The notes under the pieces are model-generated. The model did no database searches. It was not told where the DNA came from and saw only the letters and a program-made list of their open reading frames with translations. A program made the translations under genes and the position numbers. Below, piece by piece: positions 44,835 through 53,781 of a DNA stretch of 64,000 nucleotides (positions within the stretch are counted from its first letter, which is position 1; every line of letters begins with the position of its first letter). Source of the stretch: Alphaproteobacteria bacterium (GTDB taxonomy: Bacteria > Pseudomonadota > Alphaproteobacteria > Caulobacterales > Maricaulaceae). The stretch is from contig JAAEZM010000001.1 in the NCBI GenBank assembly GCA_018222865.1, positions 187,457 to 251,456 on the forward strand, written 5' to 3'.

Positions 44835-46130
44835 CTAGCCGGTTCGCGCGCCGCGGAAAAGCGATTCCGTAATGGGTTCAAGCAAGTAGTCCAATGTCGT
44901 TCGACTGGCACCGGAAAAAATGAACACCTCGGCCGGCATGCCGGGCGTGATGCCGAGGCCATCGAGCTTTTCGACTTCTGCTGCCGGGATCACGATACGA
45001 ACTTCATAATAGAGAGCGCCTGTGGCCGGATCGGTCTTCAAATCCGCACTCACCCCCACGACCTCGCCATCGAGTTGAGGGGCCAGCCAGCTTTTATAGG
45101 CGGTGATCCTGGTCCGCACAGCTTGCCCTTCATAGACCGCAGCACGATCGCCAGGTTGGATCCGTGCTGAAACGGTCAATTGTCCCGCGTCTGGGACGAT
45201 TTCCAGAATGGGCTCACCTGGCCGCACAACGCCGCCGCGGGTCGCGAAAGCGAGATTGAGGACTTCGCCGGCCTGTGGAGCGGTAACAACGACACGATTT
45301 AGGACATCCTGGGCTGCCCCCAGCCGCTCGCGCGCGGTCGCCAGGCTTGCCCGCACTTCCAGCTGCTCAGCAGAAATATCCCGCAGGAAAGTTGCTTCAG
45401 CCTGGGCGAGCTGTCCCTCGAGATCGAGTTCAAGTGTCTCTGATGTCTGCGCTTGGGTCCGCAGTGAGCCGATCTCAGCCTCTAAGGCCGCCACATCGCG
45501 TTCGAGCGCGCGCAATTCATCCACCCGGGCCATTTGTCGGCCGACCCTTTCACGCAAGAGCTCCAGCTGGTCTTGTGCCGACCCAAGCGCGCGCTGCGTA
45601 ATCCGCACTTGATCCCGATAAAGCTCCTTGGCGCTTCTGGCCCCATCACGACGCGCGACAAGCACCGCGATATCAGCCTGATTGGACTGTCGTTGCTGCT
45701 CAAACAAATCCCGCTGACGCTCAATAACGGATCGACGATCACTCTCCGCCAGAGCCAAGGCGTCGAGCGCGTCAAAGTCAGGGGTCTCCTGGCCGTCCCG
45801 AAGCGCAACAAGGCGAGCCAGAGAGGCTGTGCCCGCTGCGATCTCGAGCAGGATTTCATCGCGCACCGCCAGGGAGGCTGTTTCCTGCAAACTGAGGAGC
45901 GGGTCCCCCGCTTCGACGCGGTCACCATCGCGCACAAGCAATTCATCAATGATACCGCCCTCAAGATGCTGGACGACCTGCCGATCATTCTCGACCACAA
46001 CCTGACCTGCGGCGGGGACACCTTCAGCCAGGGGCACCAATCCCGCCCAGATTAGAAAGCCGCCCAGGCCAAGAAGGCAGATGAGAGAAGCGGTCCGGAT
46101 GGTCGGGTCGTTGGATAAATCAGTCTTCAT
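44835..46130 (-). CDS. Type I secretion periplasmic adaptor, HlyD/PrtE family
   Basis: Membrane fusion protein linking the inner-membrane ABC protein to an outer-membrane TolC. The 431 residues have one transmembrane helix at about 15-38 (LICLLGLGGFLIWAGLVPLA), a lipoyl-like half (GVPAAGQVVVENDRQVVQHLEGGIIDELLVRDGD), a long coiled-coil hairpin (about 110-260) and a second lipoyl/beta-barrel part. The latter includes VVTAPQAGEVLNL and GEPILEIVPD. The start overlaps the ABC gene stop (ATGA). No TolC gene is seen nearby. Confidence 0.92.
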   Translation of the reverse strand: MKTDLSNDPTIRTASLICLLGLGGFLIWAGLVPLAEGVPAAGQVVVENDRQVVQHLEGGIIDELLVRDGDRVEAGDPLLSLQETASLAVRDEILLEIAAGTASLARLVALRDGQETPDFDALDALALAESDRRSVIERQRDLFEQQRQSNQADIAVLVARRDGARSAKELYRDQVRITQRALGSAQDQLELLRERVGRQMARVDELRALERDVAALEAEIGSLRTQAQTSETLELDLEGQLAQAEATFLRDISAEQLEVRASLATARERLGAAQDVLNRVVVTAPQAGEVLNLAFATRGGVVRPGEPILEIVPDAGQLTVSARIQPGDRAAVYEGQAVRTRITAYKSWLAPQLDGEVVGVSADLKTDPATGALYYEVRIVIPAAEVEKLDGLGITPGMPAEVFIFSGASRTTLDYLLEPITESLFRGARTG

Positions 46131-47818
46131 CCAGCGGCTCCCTTCGGCGATACACCTGACGTACCCGGCCCGAGCGCCAGCTTCAGATACTGCTCTGTCG
46201 ACGTGGAGAATACGGTCCCCTGACGCAGGAACAGCACGGTGTCCGCAACATCGATCAGCCGTCGGTCATGCGATGAGATCATGATCACACTTCCCTCCTG
46301 CGACGCCGCTTTGATGGCATTGATCAGGGAGGTCGCGGCGATGCTGTCGAGATTGGCCGTCGGCTCATCAAAGAGAAGAAGGCTGGGATTCCCATAGAGC
46401 GCCCGCGCCACACCGATCAGCTGACGCTGCCCGGCAGACAGGCGCACCCCTCCCGGGCCGACGCGGGTGTCATAACCGTCCGGCAGGGCCAGGATCGCCT
46501 CATGGGCGCCGGCGGCCTTGGCCGCAACCATCAAGGCATCCAGCTCGTCCGCATGAAAACGCGCAATATTCTCTGCGATTGTCGCCGGAAGGAGTTCCAC
46601 ATCCTGCGGCACATATCCGATATAACGCCCCCGATCGGACACATCCCAATCATGAATGGATCGCCCGCCCAGGCTGACCGTGCCGGACCCGGCAGGCCAG
46701 GCACCGGAGAGTGTCTGCAACAAGCTGGTTTTGCCCGAGCCGATAGCCCCTGCCAGAATAATAATCTCGCCCGGCTTCGCCTCGAAATTGAAGGGCTGCA
46801 ATAAGGCCTGCTCGTGACCGGGCAATGAGATGGCCAGACGATCACCTACCAGCATGGCCTCTGGCCGTGGCAAGGGTGTGGGCTTTTGATCGGGAAGCTC
46901 CACGGCATCCCGGGTCAGCTCACGCCAGGCATCCCAGGTCTGAACGCTATTGCGCCAGCCCCCGACAATCTGGTCCACTGGCGCCAAGACACGCGCGAGT
47001 ATGATGGAGGCTGCAACGATCGAGCCGGGTGAGATCTCCTGGCCCAGCGCCAATGCCGCGCCGCCACCCAGAATGATAATCTGCAGGGTTTGCCGCGCAG
47101 AGCGTGAGATCGCAGTGAAGCGGCCATCGGCCTTGGAGGCGCTCAGTGACAAATCCTGGCCCATCTCCTTTTCGCGGCGCCATTTGCGATAAGCCGCCTC
47201 AATCAATCCCATGGAAACCAAAGCCGAGCGCTGGCGTTCGAGATCGGTGGCGAACTGGTTGGCGCGACCAAGGACATCTTGGGACGCCTCGCTGGTCTGA
47301 CGTGATGTGAGCTCGGCAGCCAGAGCCACACCGAAAACCAGCACGGTGCCCGCCAGGCCGATCATGCCAATCAGCGGATGGATCAGGAACATCACGACCA
47401 GGAAGAGCGGGGTGAAGGGCAGATCCGCAAAGGGAAGCACGCTCCCTGATTGAAGGTAGGTTTGCACTCGTGTGATGCGGCTCAGATCCTGGGCGAGAAC
47501 AGGGCGGCCTTCCGGGTTTTCTTCGAAGCGCTTGAACGCGCGCGGTGCGAAATAGGCTTCTATCTCGGCCCCCGCCAGCGCGCTCACGCGGCGCCGGCCC
47601 ATTTCGGCGGCGCCATACACCATCAACAAGAACACAGCGATGACGGTCAACCAGATCAAGGTATCATATGAGCCGGAGCTCATCACCCTGTCATAGATCT
47701 GGAGCATGTAGAGGGGGGAGACGAGAAGCAGAAGGTTCGAGGCGAGTCCAAAGAGCGCCAGCATCCGGACATGCGGACGCAGCCGCTGTCCCAACGCTAC
47801 ATCGAGGCCCTTGATCAT
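46127..47818 (-). CDS. Type I secretion ABC transporter, PrtD family
   Basis: It energises secretion of the protease downstream. The 563 residues have five to six transmembrane helices in the first 290 residues and a complete ATPase: Walker A GAIGSGKTS, Q-loop YVPQDVELLP, signature LSAGQRQL, Walker B LLLFDEPTANLD and H-loop SSHDRR. There is no N-terminal C39-like domain, as in PrtD rather than HlyB. ATG 47818 has GGAG seven bases upstream; a TTG two codons earlier is less likely. It is first in the operon. Confidence 0.93.
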   Translation of the reverse strand: MIKGLDVALGQRLRPHVRMLALFGLASNLLLLVSPLYMLQIYDRVMSSGSYDTLIWLTVIAVFLLMVYGAAEMGRRRVSALAGAEIEAYFAPRAFKRFEENPEGRPVLAQDLSRITRVQTYLQSGSVLPFADLPFTPLFLVVMFLIHPLIGMIGLAGTVLVFGVALAAELTSRQTSEASQDVLGRANQFATDLERQRSALVSMGLIEAAYRKWRREKEMGQDLSLSASKADGRFTAISRSARQTLQIIILGGGAALALGQEISPGSIVAASIILARVLAPVDQIVGGWRNSVQTWDAWRELTRDAVELPDQKPTPLPRPEAMLVGDRLAISLPGHEQALLQPFNFEAKPGEIIILAGAIGSGKTSLLQTLSGAWPAGSGTVSLGGRSIHDWDVSDRGRYIGYVPQDVELLPATIAENIARFHADELDALMVAAKAAGAHEAILALPDGYDTRVGPGGVRLSAGQRQLIGVARALYGNPSLLLFDEPTANLDSIAATSLINAIKAASQEGSVIMISSHDRRLIDVADTVLFLRQGTVFSTSTEQYLKLALGPGTSGVSPKGAAG

Positions 47819-48396
47819 ACTCAAACTCCGAAATTCGCTCGCCTCTCAGTGTGACCCCCACAGCGCGCGGCGGCAAGTCGCGGCTTCTTAGTCCAGCCAG
47901 CAAAAGATGGAGTGAAAGAGAAAGACCATATCGCTTCGCCTCTCAGCTGCCCGGTGAACCAGAGTGACCTTTGTCTGGCCCCGTTGCATTTCACGCAAGA
48001 CATTTGCAGCGAGCATTGCCAAGCAACCAAGCTTTGGTTTGCGCGTCGGAGGGCACCGGCCGAGAGTGAGTCACAGGCTGTCCTAATAACAGCACCGCGC
48101 ACGTCCGGGGAAGAGACGTGCGCGGCTAGGACGGCTTTCTCTGCGCGGCAAATCAGGGGGATGATTGTCACCGCGCTGCGTTCTCTGCGGAAGAACGCCC
48201 CAGACCGCCGTAATGTGGGGACCACTCGTGCGTATGCTGGGGCCCGTCCCAATCGACTAACCCGAGCTTGTTAACTCTAGCATAGATCCGCGCTGGAACG
48301 AACAAGAAATTGCCTGTTGCAACCAATTGTCGCGGACGCTTGCGATCCTCACCGCGTCAGGCTATCGCTCCGCCACAATCGATGAGGAGATTTTCG
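47819..48396. other. Intergenic region, no gene recognised
   Basis: About 580 bases separate the divergent type I secretion operon and gpmA. A 143-codon open frame on the minus strand (47821-48252) has no ribosome site, odd Arg/Ala-rich composition and no recognisable motif, so I do not call it. The region should contain promoters for both flanking genes, but I could not pick out a clear one. Confidence 0.5.
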
Positions 48397-49137
48397 ATGC
48401 CCCAGCTCGCGCTTGTTCGCCATGGTCAAAGCGAATGGAATTTGCAGAACCGCTTCACGGGCTGGGTCGATGTTGACCTGACCGAGAACGGTATCGCCCA
48501 AGCGCAGAAATCCGGGGAATTGCTTAAGGCTGAAGGCTTTGAGCCAGAGCTGGCATTTGTTTCCGTACTCAAGCGCGCGATCAAAACGCTCAATCTCACC
48601 CTGGAAGGCCTGGATCGCCTGTGGATCCCCGTCGACAAATCCTGGCGCCTGAATGAGCGCCATTATGGTGGACTGTCTGGCCTCAACAAGGATGAAACGC
48701 GCGAAAAGCATGGCGATGAGCAGGTTCTGATTTGGCGGCGCTCCTTCGATACGCCTCCCCCGCCGCTCGCAGAAGATCATGAATTCCACCCGCGTCAGGA
48801 CAAGCGCTATGCAGATATCGACCCCAGCCTTCTGCCCGCGACTGAGTCTTTGAAGACAACGCTGGACCGGGTTGAGCCCTATTGGCGGTCCGACATCCTG
48901 CCACAGCTTGAAGCCGGCAAGACGCTTATCATAGCAGCGCATGGCAACAGTCTGCGCGCGCTTGTGAAACTCCTCTTCCAGGTCGGTGACGAGGATATTA
49001 TGGGAGTTGAAATCCCGACCGGAAACCCGCTTCTGATTGACTTGGATGACAGCGGAACTCGACCTGTTGCGGCACGCTATCTCGACACGGACCGAGCCCA
49101 GCCTCTGCCAGCCATCCCGGGAACGAGCCAAGCTTGA
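48397..49137 (+). CDS. gpmA: 2,3-bisphosphoglycerate-dependent phosphoglycerate mutase (GpmA)
   Basis: Glycolytic interconversion of 3- and 2-phosphoglycerate. The 246 residues have the phosphohistidine motif LVRHGQSEWNLQNRFTGW, SVLKRAIKT, NERHYGGLSGLNK and the second histidine in AAHGNSLRAL. ATG 48397 has AGGAGA six bases before it. Its stop overlaps the TTG start of the RibD-like gene, so the two are coupled. Confidence 0.95.
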   Translation: MPQLALVRHGQSEWNLQNRFTGWVDVDLTENGIAQAQKSGELLKAEGFEPELAFVSVLKRAIKTLNLTLEGLDRLWIPVDKSWRLNERHYGGLSGLNKDETREKHGDEQVLIWRRSFDTPPPPLAEDHEFHPRQDKRYADIDPSLLPATESLKTTLDRVEPYWRSDILPQLEAGKTLIIAAHGNSLRALVKLLFQVGDEDIMGVEIPTGNPLLIDLDDSGTRPVAARYLDTDRAQPLPAIPGTSQA

Positions 49138-49763
49138 GCCTTCTCACGCATCAACGCTTTATGTCCGCGGCCATCGCACTCGCCCGCGGACAATTGGGAC
49201 GCACCTCGCCCAATCCCGCCGTTGGTTGCGTCCTGGTCAAAGACAGCCAAGTCATCGCCACGGGCCAGACGGCCGATGGCGGGCGTCCTCATGCGGAGCG
49301 CATGGCACTGAACCAAGCGGGCCCCTCAGCGCGAGGGGCTACAGCCTACGTCACTTTGGAACCCTGCGCTCACCATGGGAAGACGCCACCTTGCGCCGAG
49401 GCATTGGTTGAGGCCGGTGTCTCTCACGTTGTGACCGCGTGTCAGGACCTCGACCCAAGGGTGGCCGGAAAAGGCATCACGATCTTGCGTGACGCCGATA
49501 TCATCGTTGAATCCAATATCATGACGGAGATGGCCGCGCCGCTTTATGAGGGATTTTTCAATCGCATCCGCACAGGGCGCCCCCTCCTCTATGTCAGCCT
49601 GTCCCGCTTGGGTTTCGATGGTGAATTACCGCCGATTGAGGAAGCCGGTTTAGACGCGTTTCTAGACGACTCCGGCGGGTCTGGCGCTGCTCGCATTCGC
49701 GTGTCTCCGGACCATGCGCTCGCCACCTGGCTGCTTGCCGAAGGGCACGCCAAGCCGTTGTAA
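49134..49763 (+). CDS. RibD-type deaminase domain protein without a full reductase domain
   Basis: The first 145 residues match the riboflavin-specific deaminase half of RibD. LARGQLGRTSPNPAVGCVLV is followed by the zinc motif HAERMAL and PCAHHGKTPPC. A typical RibD has about 360 residues with a C-terminal reductase; here only about 60 residues follow (RTGRPLLYVSLS and a short tail), so the reductase is lost or truncated. The start is TTG at 49134, overlapping the gpmA stop; the next ATG (49161) would cut the first helix. It may complement a separate reductase or act on another substrate. Confidence 0.75.
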   Translation: MSLLTHQRFMSAAIALARGQLGRTSPNPAVGCVLVKDSQVIATGQTADGGRPHAERMALNQAGPSARGATAYVTLEPCAHHGKTPPCAEALVEAGVSHVVTACQDLDPRVAGKGITILRDADIIVESNIMTEMAAPLYEGFFNRIRTGRPLLYVSLSRLGFDGELPPIEEAGLDAFLDDSGGSGAARIRVSPDHALATWLLAEGHAKPL

Positions 49764-49837
49764 AACGGCCATACGCCTCGTTAACACTCAATCGGTAAAC
49801 TGGTAGGGATTGACCATTCTATTCTGGGACTCCGCGC

Positions 49838-51139
49838 ATGGCCGGTCGCAAGATCGAATTCACACGACTGGATCAAATGACCGTCGACGCCATGTGCGAG
49901 CGTCATGAGCGCTTATGGTCAGGCCGCTCCGGTGGAGCACGCGCCAGTTTCGCTTACACCATCCTCGAAAACCTCGATCTTTCAGGGCGTGATCTGTCCG
50001 ACGCTGATTTTTCCGGCGCGATCTGCCGCGACACTAATTTTTCCGGCTGCACGCTCAATAGCGCGATTTTCTTCGCGTCAGACCTGCGCCAGGCCAATCT
50101 AGAGGGCACGTCACTGAGGCGCGCTGATCTGCGTGGCTCCATCATGCGCGGTGCCAACTTGACCGGAGCAGATCTGACAGAAGCGGATATGCGTGAAGGC
50201 GCGATCGCTGAAGTCGACAAGGAACGCGGCCTGGCAGTGCTCAAGCACAAGACCCAGGAAAACGATTCCGGAATGGCCAATTTCACCGGGGCCAACCTGT
50301 CTCGGTCGAAAATGGCCGGCATCACCGCGAAGACCGCTGATTTCACCGATGCGATGCTGCTTGGCGCTCGGATGATCCGCGCCAATTTGCGCGGTTCAAC
50401 CTTTCAGGGTGCCAACTTGGAAGGCGCGGACCTGTCTGGGGCCGATCTGACAGATGCCGACTTCCAGGACAGTGTTATGATCGGCGTCAAAACCACCATG
50501 GCCAAAACGTCGGGGATGAAAACCGACGGCGCCCTGACCAGTGAACCCGTGGGCATTGATCCCGAAAATCTGGACGAACCGGTTGCTCAACAAATCGCCG
50601 ATCATGTGCGCTGGTGCGAGACCGACGGGCGCGAAGGCAAGCCATCACTCTTCGACAAGACCGATTTGCGCGGCCTCAATTCCCTGGCTGGCAAAACTCT
50701 GACCGCCTTCCATGCGCGTGGCGCGACGCTTTACGGCCTGGACTTGGAGGGCGCGCAATTACAGGGCGCCCGCCTGGAACGTGCGGATCTGCGCATGGTC
50801 TGCCTACGCGGCGCCGACTTGCGCGGAGCGGATCTCACGGGCGCCAATCTCAATAATGCCGACCTTCGGGATTGCCGCCTTGGACCACTCCTCCTTGATG
50901 GCAATCGCCTGCTCCCGGCTTCGCTGGCAGGGGTCAAGGCTCGCTATGTGGACTTACGCGGCTCGGATATGCGCCAGAGCAAAGCCACCGGAGCCGACTT
51001 CTCCTACTCCCGGCTCGACGGAGCGAATGTGAGCAAGGCCCGTTTCAGCGGCTCTTGCTTTACCGGCTCCACCGTCAGTGACGATTTTCTCAGCAGTGTT
51101 GAAGATGCAGAAGGCGCGGTCGATCTCGACGCCGCTTGA
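49838..51139 (+). CDS. Pentapeptide-repeat protein
   Basis: A 433-residue protein dominated by A(D/N)LxG-type pentapeptides that form a right-handed quadrilateral beta-helix. Blocks run from about residue 45 to 210 (for example LSGRDLSDADFSGAICRDT) and from about 275 to 420, separated by a non-repeat linker near 215-270 that includes a DHVRWCETDGREGKPSLFDK stretch. No signal peptide or membrane segment. The role is unknown; such proteins act as scaffolds, and a few mimic DNA to protect gyrase. It stands alone before a hairpin terminator. Confidence 0.85.
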   Translation: MAGRKIEFTRLDQMTVDAMCERHERLWSGRSGGARASFAYTILENLDLSGRDLSDADFSGAICRDTNFSGCTLNSAIFFASDLRQANLEGTSLRRADLRGSIMRGANLTGADLTEADMREGAIAEVDKERGLAVLKHKTQENDSGMANFTGANLSRSKMAGITAKTADFTDAMLLGARMIRANLRGSTFQGANLEGADLSGADLTDADFQDSVMIGVKTTMAKTSGMKTDGALTSEPVGIDPENLDEPVAQQIADHVRWCETDGREGKPSLFDKTDLRGLNSLAGKTLTAFHARGATLYGLDLEGAQLQGARLERADLRMVCLRGADLRGADLTGANLNNADLRDCRLGPLLLDGNRLLPASLAGVKARYVDLRGSDMRQSKATGADFSYSRLDGANVSKARFSGSCFTGSTVSDDFLSSVEDAEGAVDLDAA

Positions 51140-51160
51140 TGCTGTGCAGACAAACACAAA

Positions 51161-51200
51161 CGGCAGACCCGAAGGCCTGCCGCGCGTGTGCTTCTTTTGT
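51161..51200 (+). terminator. Hairpin terminator between the pentapeptide gene and hsp20
   Basis: CGGCAG-A-CC (51161-51169) pairs with GG-C-CTGCCG (51174-51182) around CGAA with one mismatch, followed by a T-rich stretch (CTTCTTTTG). It lies between convergent stops and may serve both. Confidence 0.55.
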
Positions 51201-51217
51201 CCTAGAGGGTCAAACAG

Positions 51218-51691
51218 CTAGGCTGCTTCGGTTTTACCCCCTTCAATCAGTGTCGCCTTGGTCTTGGAAGCCGACGTGATCTCGATATTTCGCGGTTTAG
51301 CCGCGTCCGGGATCTGGCGAAGCAAGTTCACAGACAGCATGCCATTTTTCAGATCGGCTCCGGAGACCTCGACATGGTCTGCGAGATGGAAGCGGCGCTC
51401 GAAAGCGCGCTCAGCAATCCCGCGGTGGATGAAACGGCGCGTATCCGTCTCGGTTTTCTCAGCAATTCGACCTGAAATCGTCAGGACATTGCCCTGGACT
51501 TCCACGGTCAGGTCCTCTTCACCGAAACCAGCGACAGCCAGTTCGATCAGGTACTCATCCTCGTCCAAATGCTGAATATTATAAGGGGGGTAGCCTTGAG
51601 ACTCGGCTTTCGTCGCTGAGTCCATCAAGTCCGCAAGGCGGTCAAAGCCGACGATCGAGCGGTAGAGCGGGCTAAAATCAACAGTTCGCAT
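51218..51691 (-). CDS. Small heat-shock protein, Hsp20/IbpA family
   Basis: An ATP-independent holdase chaperone. The 157 residues begin MRTVDFSPLYRSIVGFDRL, as in IbpA-type proteins of alphaproteobacteria. The alpha-crystallin domain spans about 35-130 (YNIQHLDEDEYLIELAVAGF, the TISGR motif, FERRFHLADHVEV, and NGMLSVNL as the conserved A-x-L-like strand). The C-terminal RNIEI gives the I-x-I-type anchor. Translation is probably thermally controlled by the leader described separately. Confidence 0.93.
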   Translation of the reverse strand: MRTVDFSPLYRSIVGFDRLADLMDSATKAESQGYPPYNIQHLDEDEYLIELAVAGFGEEDLTVEVQGNVLTISGRIAEKTETDTRRFIHRGIAERAFERRFHLADHVEVSGADLKNGMLSVNLLRQIPDAAKPRNIEITSASKTKATLIEGGKTEAA

Positions 51692-51696
51692 AGTCT

Positions 51697-51752
51697 AATC
51701 CTCATATCGAGCGATTGGGCCCACCGGCATGATTGCGCCAGCTGCACGGGCC
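51697..51752 (-). promoter_or_regulatory. ROSE-like RNA thermometer in the hsp20 leader
   Basis: On the minus strand AAUCGCU (51710-51716) can pair with AGGAUU (51697-51702) with one bulged G. This sequesters the Shine-Dalgarno AGGA that lies seven bases before the ATG. This is the U(U/C)GCU-to-AGGA pairing that defines ROSE elements of rhizobial small heat-shock genes. A second hairpin just upstream pairs GGCCC (51748-51752) with GGGCC (51718-51722). The fold is read by eye. Confidence 0.7.
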
Positions 51753-51968
51753 TGTTCCTAACTGACCCCTGAAACTGCCCATGTCTGGCACAGCGCCTGT
51801 TCCGACAAGGCCGGAACGCGGGATCCGGGCCCCATTACGGCGACCCGTAGGCCCTAGATGGGAAGCGCCTTGAACGAACACAAGCCCCGCGCTTTGAATC
51901 CGCGACAACTTGCCAGCACGCCCTATCGCCGCTACTTCCCCGACATCGACACGGAGGAGAGTTCGATT

Positions 51969-52907
51969 ATGTCTGTCACGCGTTTTCTAGTTACCGGTCT
52001 GGGTGCCGCTACACTCGCCGCCTGCAGCGGCGGGGAACCGGCTGAGACTGAAGCCAACACACCAGCCCCGACGGAAACGGCTGCTCAAGACACTGGTGCA
52101 ACCGAGCAAGCTGCACCGGAAACGGTCATGAATGGTGTGGCGACACTTGCAGATGCCGTTGCTGGCAGCTGGCGCAGTGAAGACCGCAGCGTGCGCGACA
52201 CCTGGCGCAATCCCGTCGAAACGCTCGAATTCTTCCAGATCGACCCGAGCAGCACGGTGATCGAAATCTCGCCGGGCGGTGGCTGGTATACGGACATCCT
52301 CGCACCTTGGATCGCAGGCAATGGCGGCACCTATATCGCAGCCCATTTCTCTGCGGATTCCACCAGCGAGTACCGTCAGCGCTCCCGCAATGGCTTCATC
52401 GAGCGCTATGCGGACACGCAGCGTTTCGGCGAGGTCGTCATGACCGGCTTCGATCAGGAATCGGGTCCGCTTGTAGAAGCGGGCACGGCCGATGCCGTCT
52501 TGTCCTTCCGCAATGTCCATAACTGGATGGGCGGCAGCTATGCAGAGAAAGCGTTTGCGGACTTCTATGCGGCTCTGCGCCCAGGCGGCCTGCTGGGTAT
52601 TGTTGAGCACCGCCTGCCGTCAACTCGGGAGCAAGACCCGCGAGCGCAATCTGGCTATGTCCAGGAAGACTATGTCATCGCTCTAGCCGCAGAAGCTGGC
52701 TTCGAACTGGTCGAACGCTCGGAGATCAATGCAAATCCGGCTGATACGGCCGACCACCCGTTTGGCGTCTGGACCCTGCCACCAGTCCGCCGTTCCGCAG
52801 GTCGTGGTGAAGAGCAGGCGGCTGATTTCGACCGCGCTGGATATGATGCCATCGGCGAAAGCGACCGCATGACCTTGCTCTTCCGCAAGCCGGAAAGCGC
52901 AGAATAA
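51969..52907 (+). CDS. Predicted lipoprotein with methyltransferase-like fold
   Basis: The 312-residue product begins with a lipoprotein signal (TGLGAATLAAC, lipobox LAAC with Cys near residue 19) and a Glu/Thr/Ala-rich linker. A class I methyltransferase-like domain follows (VIEISPGGGWYTDILAPWI as motif I, LSFRNVHNWM as motif IV region, RPGGLLGIVEHR as post motif). It resembles the COG4798 group of predicted exported methyltransferases. The ATG at 51969 has GGAGGAGA eight bases upstream; the frame is open to 51858 but without a comparable site. Because the periplasm is not known to hold S-adenosylmethionine, its true ligand is unclear. Confidence 0.8.
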   Translation: MSVTRFLVTGLGAATLAACSGGEPAETEANTPAPTETAAQDTGATEQAAPETVMNGVATLADAVAGSWRSEDRSVRDTWRNPVETLEFFQIDPSSTVIEISPGGGWYTDILAPWIAGNGGTYIAAHFSADSTSEYRQRSRNGFIERYADTQRFGEVVMTGFDQESGPLVEAGTADAVLSFRNVHNWMGGSYAEKAFADFYAALRPGGLLGIVEHRLPSTREQDPRAQSGYVQEDYVIALAAEAGFELVERSEINANPADTADHPFGVWTLPPVRRSAGRGEEQAADFDRAGYDAIGESDRMTLLFRKPESAE

Positions 52908-52910
52908 GCG

Positions 52911-53708
52911 CTAGCGCGCTGCAGGTTTCAGGATCTCGATCGCAGCTGAGTGAATCTCCGCATTCGCCGCTGCGATCACCTGGCCGCCTTCATGAGCTGG
53001 CCCGCCCGACCAGTTTGTGACACGTCCGCCGGCCCCTTCGACGACAGGGATAAGGGCCGCGACATCGTATTTCTGGAGACCGCTCTCCACCACGAGATCG
53101 ATGGATCCCGCTGCAATCATCGCATAGGCGTAAGCATCATAGCCGTAGCGGCAGAGCCGCACGCGATTGCGCAATTGCTGAAAAATCGGTCCTTCATCCC
53201 CCTCGAAAAGATAGGGGTCCGTCGTCGCCATGATCGCGTCGGTGATGGGATTCTCTGACTCATTGCGCAATTCGATCCGCTCCGCGCCACGCTGATAGCA
53301 TGCCCCACCCGGCCAGCCGATAAAGCGCTCACCATTATGCGGCTGATCAATCACACCGATTTTCGGCACACCTTGATCGGCAAGAGCGATCAAAACCGTC
53401 CAGGTTGGCAGCCCCGCAATGAAGGCGCGGGTCCCATCGACAGGATCAAGCACCCATTCCCGGCCCGAGGTGGAAGCTTTGTTTCCAAATTCCTCGCCGC
53501 AAATCCCGTCATCCGGACGATGCCGCTCAAGAATGTCGCGCATCGCTTGTTCAGCAGCACGATCAGCCGCTGTGACCGGGTCAAATCCACCATCCAGCTT
53601 GTTCTCAACAACCAGCGGGGCACGAAAATAAGGGAGGGCAGCAGCGCGGGCCGCATCGGCCATCTGCATCGCGATATCGAGATCGCGGTCGTATTGCGTG
53701 TCAGACAT
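52911..53708 (-). CDS. hisN: Inositol monophosphatase-family phosphatase, HisN-like
   Basis: A Mg-dependent sugar or histidinol phosphatase. The 265 residues show ICGEEFG (metal Glu), the signature WVLDPVDGTRAFIAGLPTW with the LDPVDGT motif at about 86-92, and YDVAALIPVVEGAGG near the C-terminus. PVDGTRAFIAGLP and the CRYGYDAYAYAMIAAG segment match the HisN branch of alphaproteobacteria, which makes histidinol in histidine synthesis. It converges on the lipoprotein gene with three bases between stops. Confidence 0.83.
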   Translation of the reverse strand: MSDTQYDRDLDIAMQMADAARAAALPYFRAPLVVENKLDGGFDPVTAADRAAEQAMRDILERHRPDDGICGEEFGNKASTSGREWVLDPVDGTRAFIAGLPTWTVLIALADQGVPKIGVIDQPHNGERFIGWPGGACYQRGAERIELRNESENPITDAIMATTDPYLFEGDEGPIFQQLRNRVRLCRYGYDAYAYAMIAAGSIDLVVESGLQKYDVAALIPVVEGAGGRVTNWSGGPAHEGGQVIAAANAEIHSAAIEILKPAAR

Positions 53709-53781
53709 GCGGATGCGCCTAGCACGACCGGACCGGTCACGCCAGACGCATCACGTCCCCCTGAACCCTTAGTATTGGATC

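Noticed and set aside
47821..48252. 143-codon minus-strand open frame between the secretion operon and gpmA
   Set aside because: No ribosome site, skewed composition and no motif; it runs over the expected promoter region.
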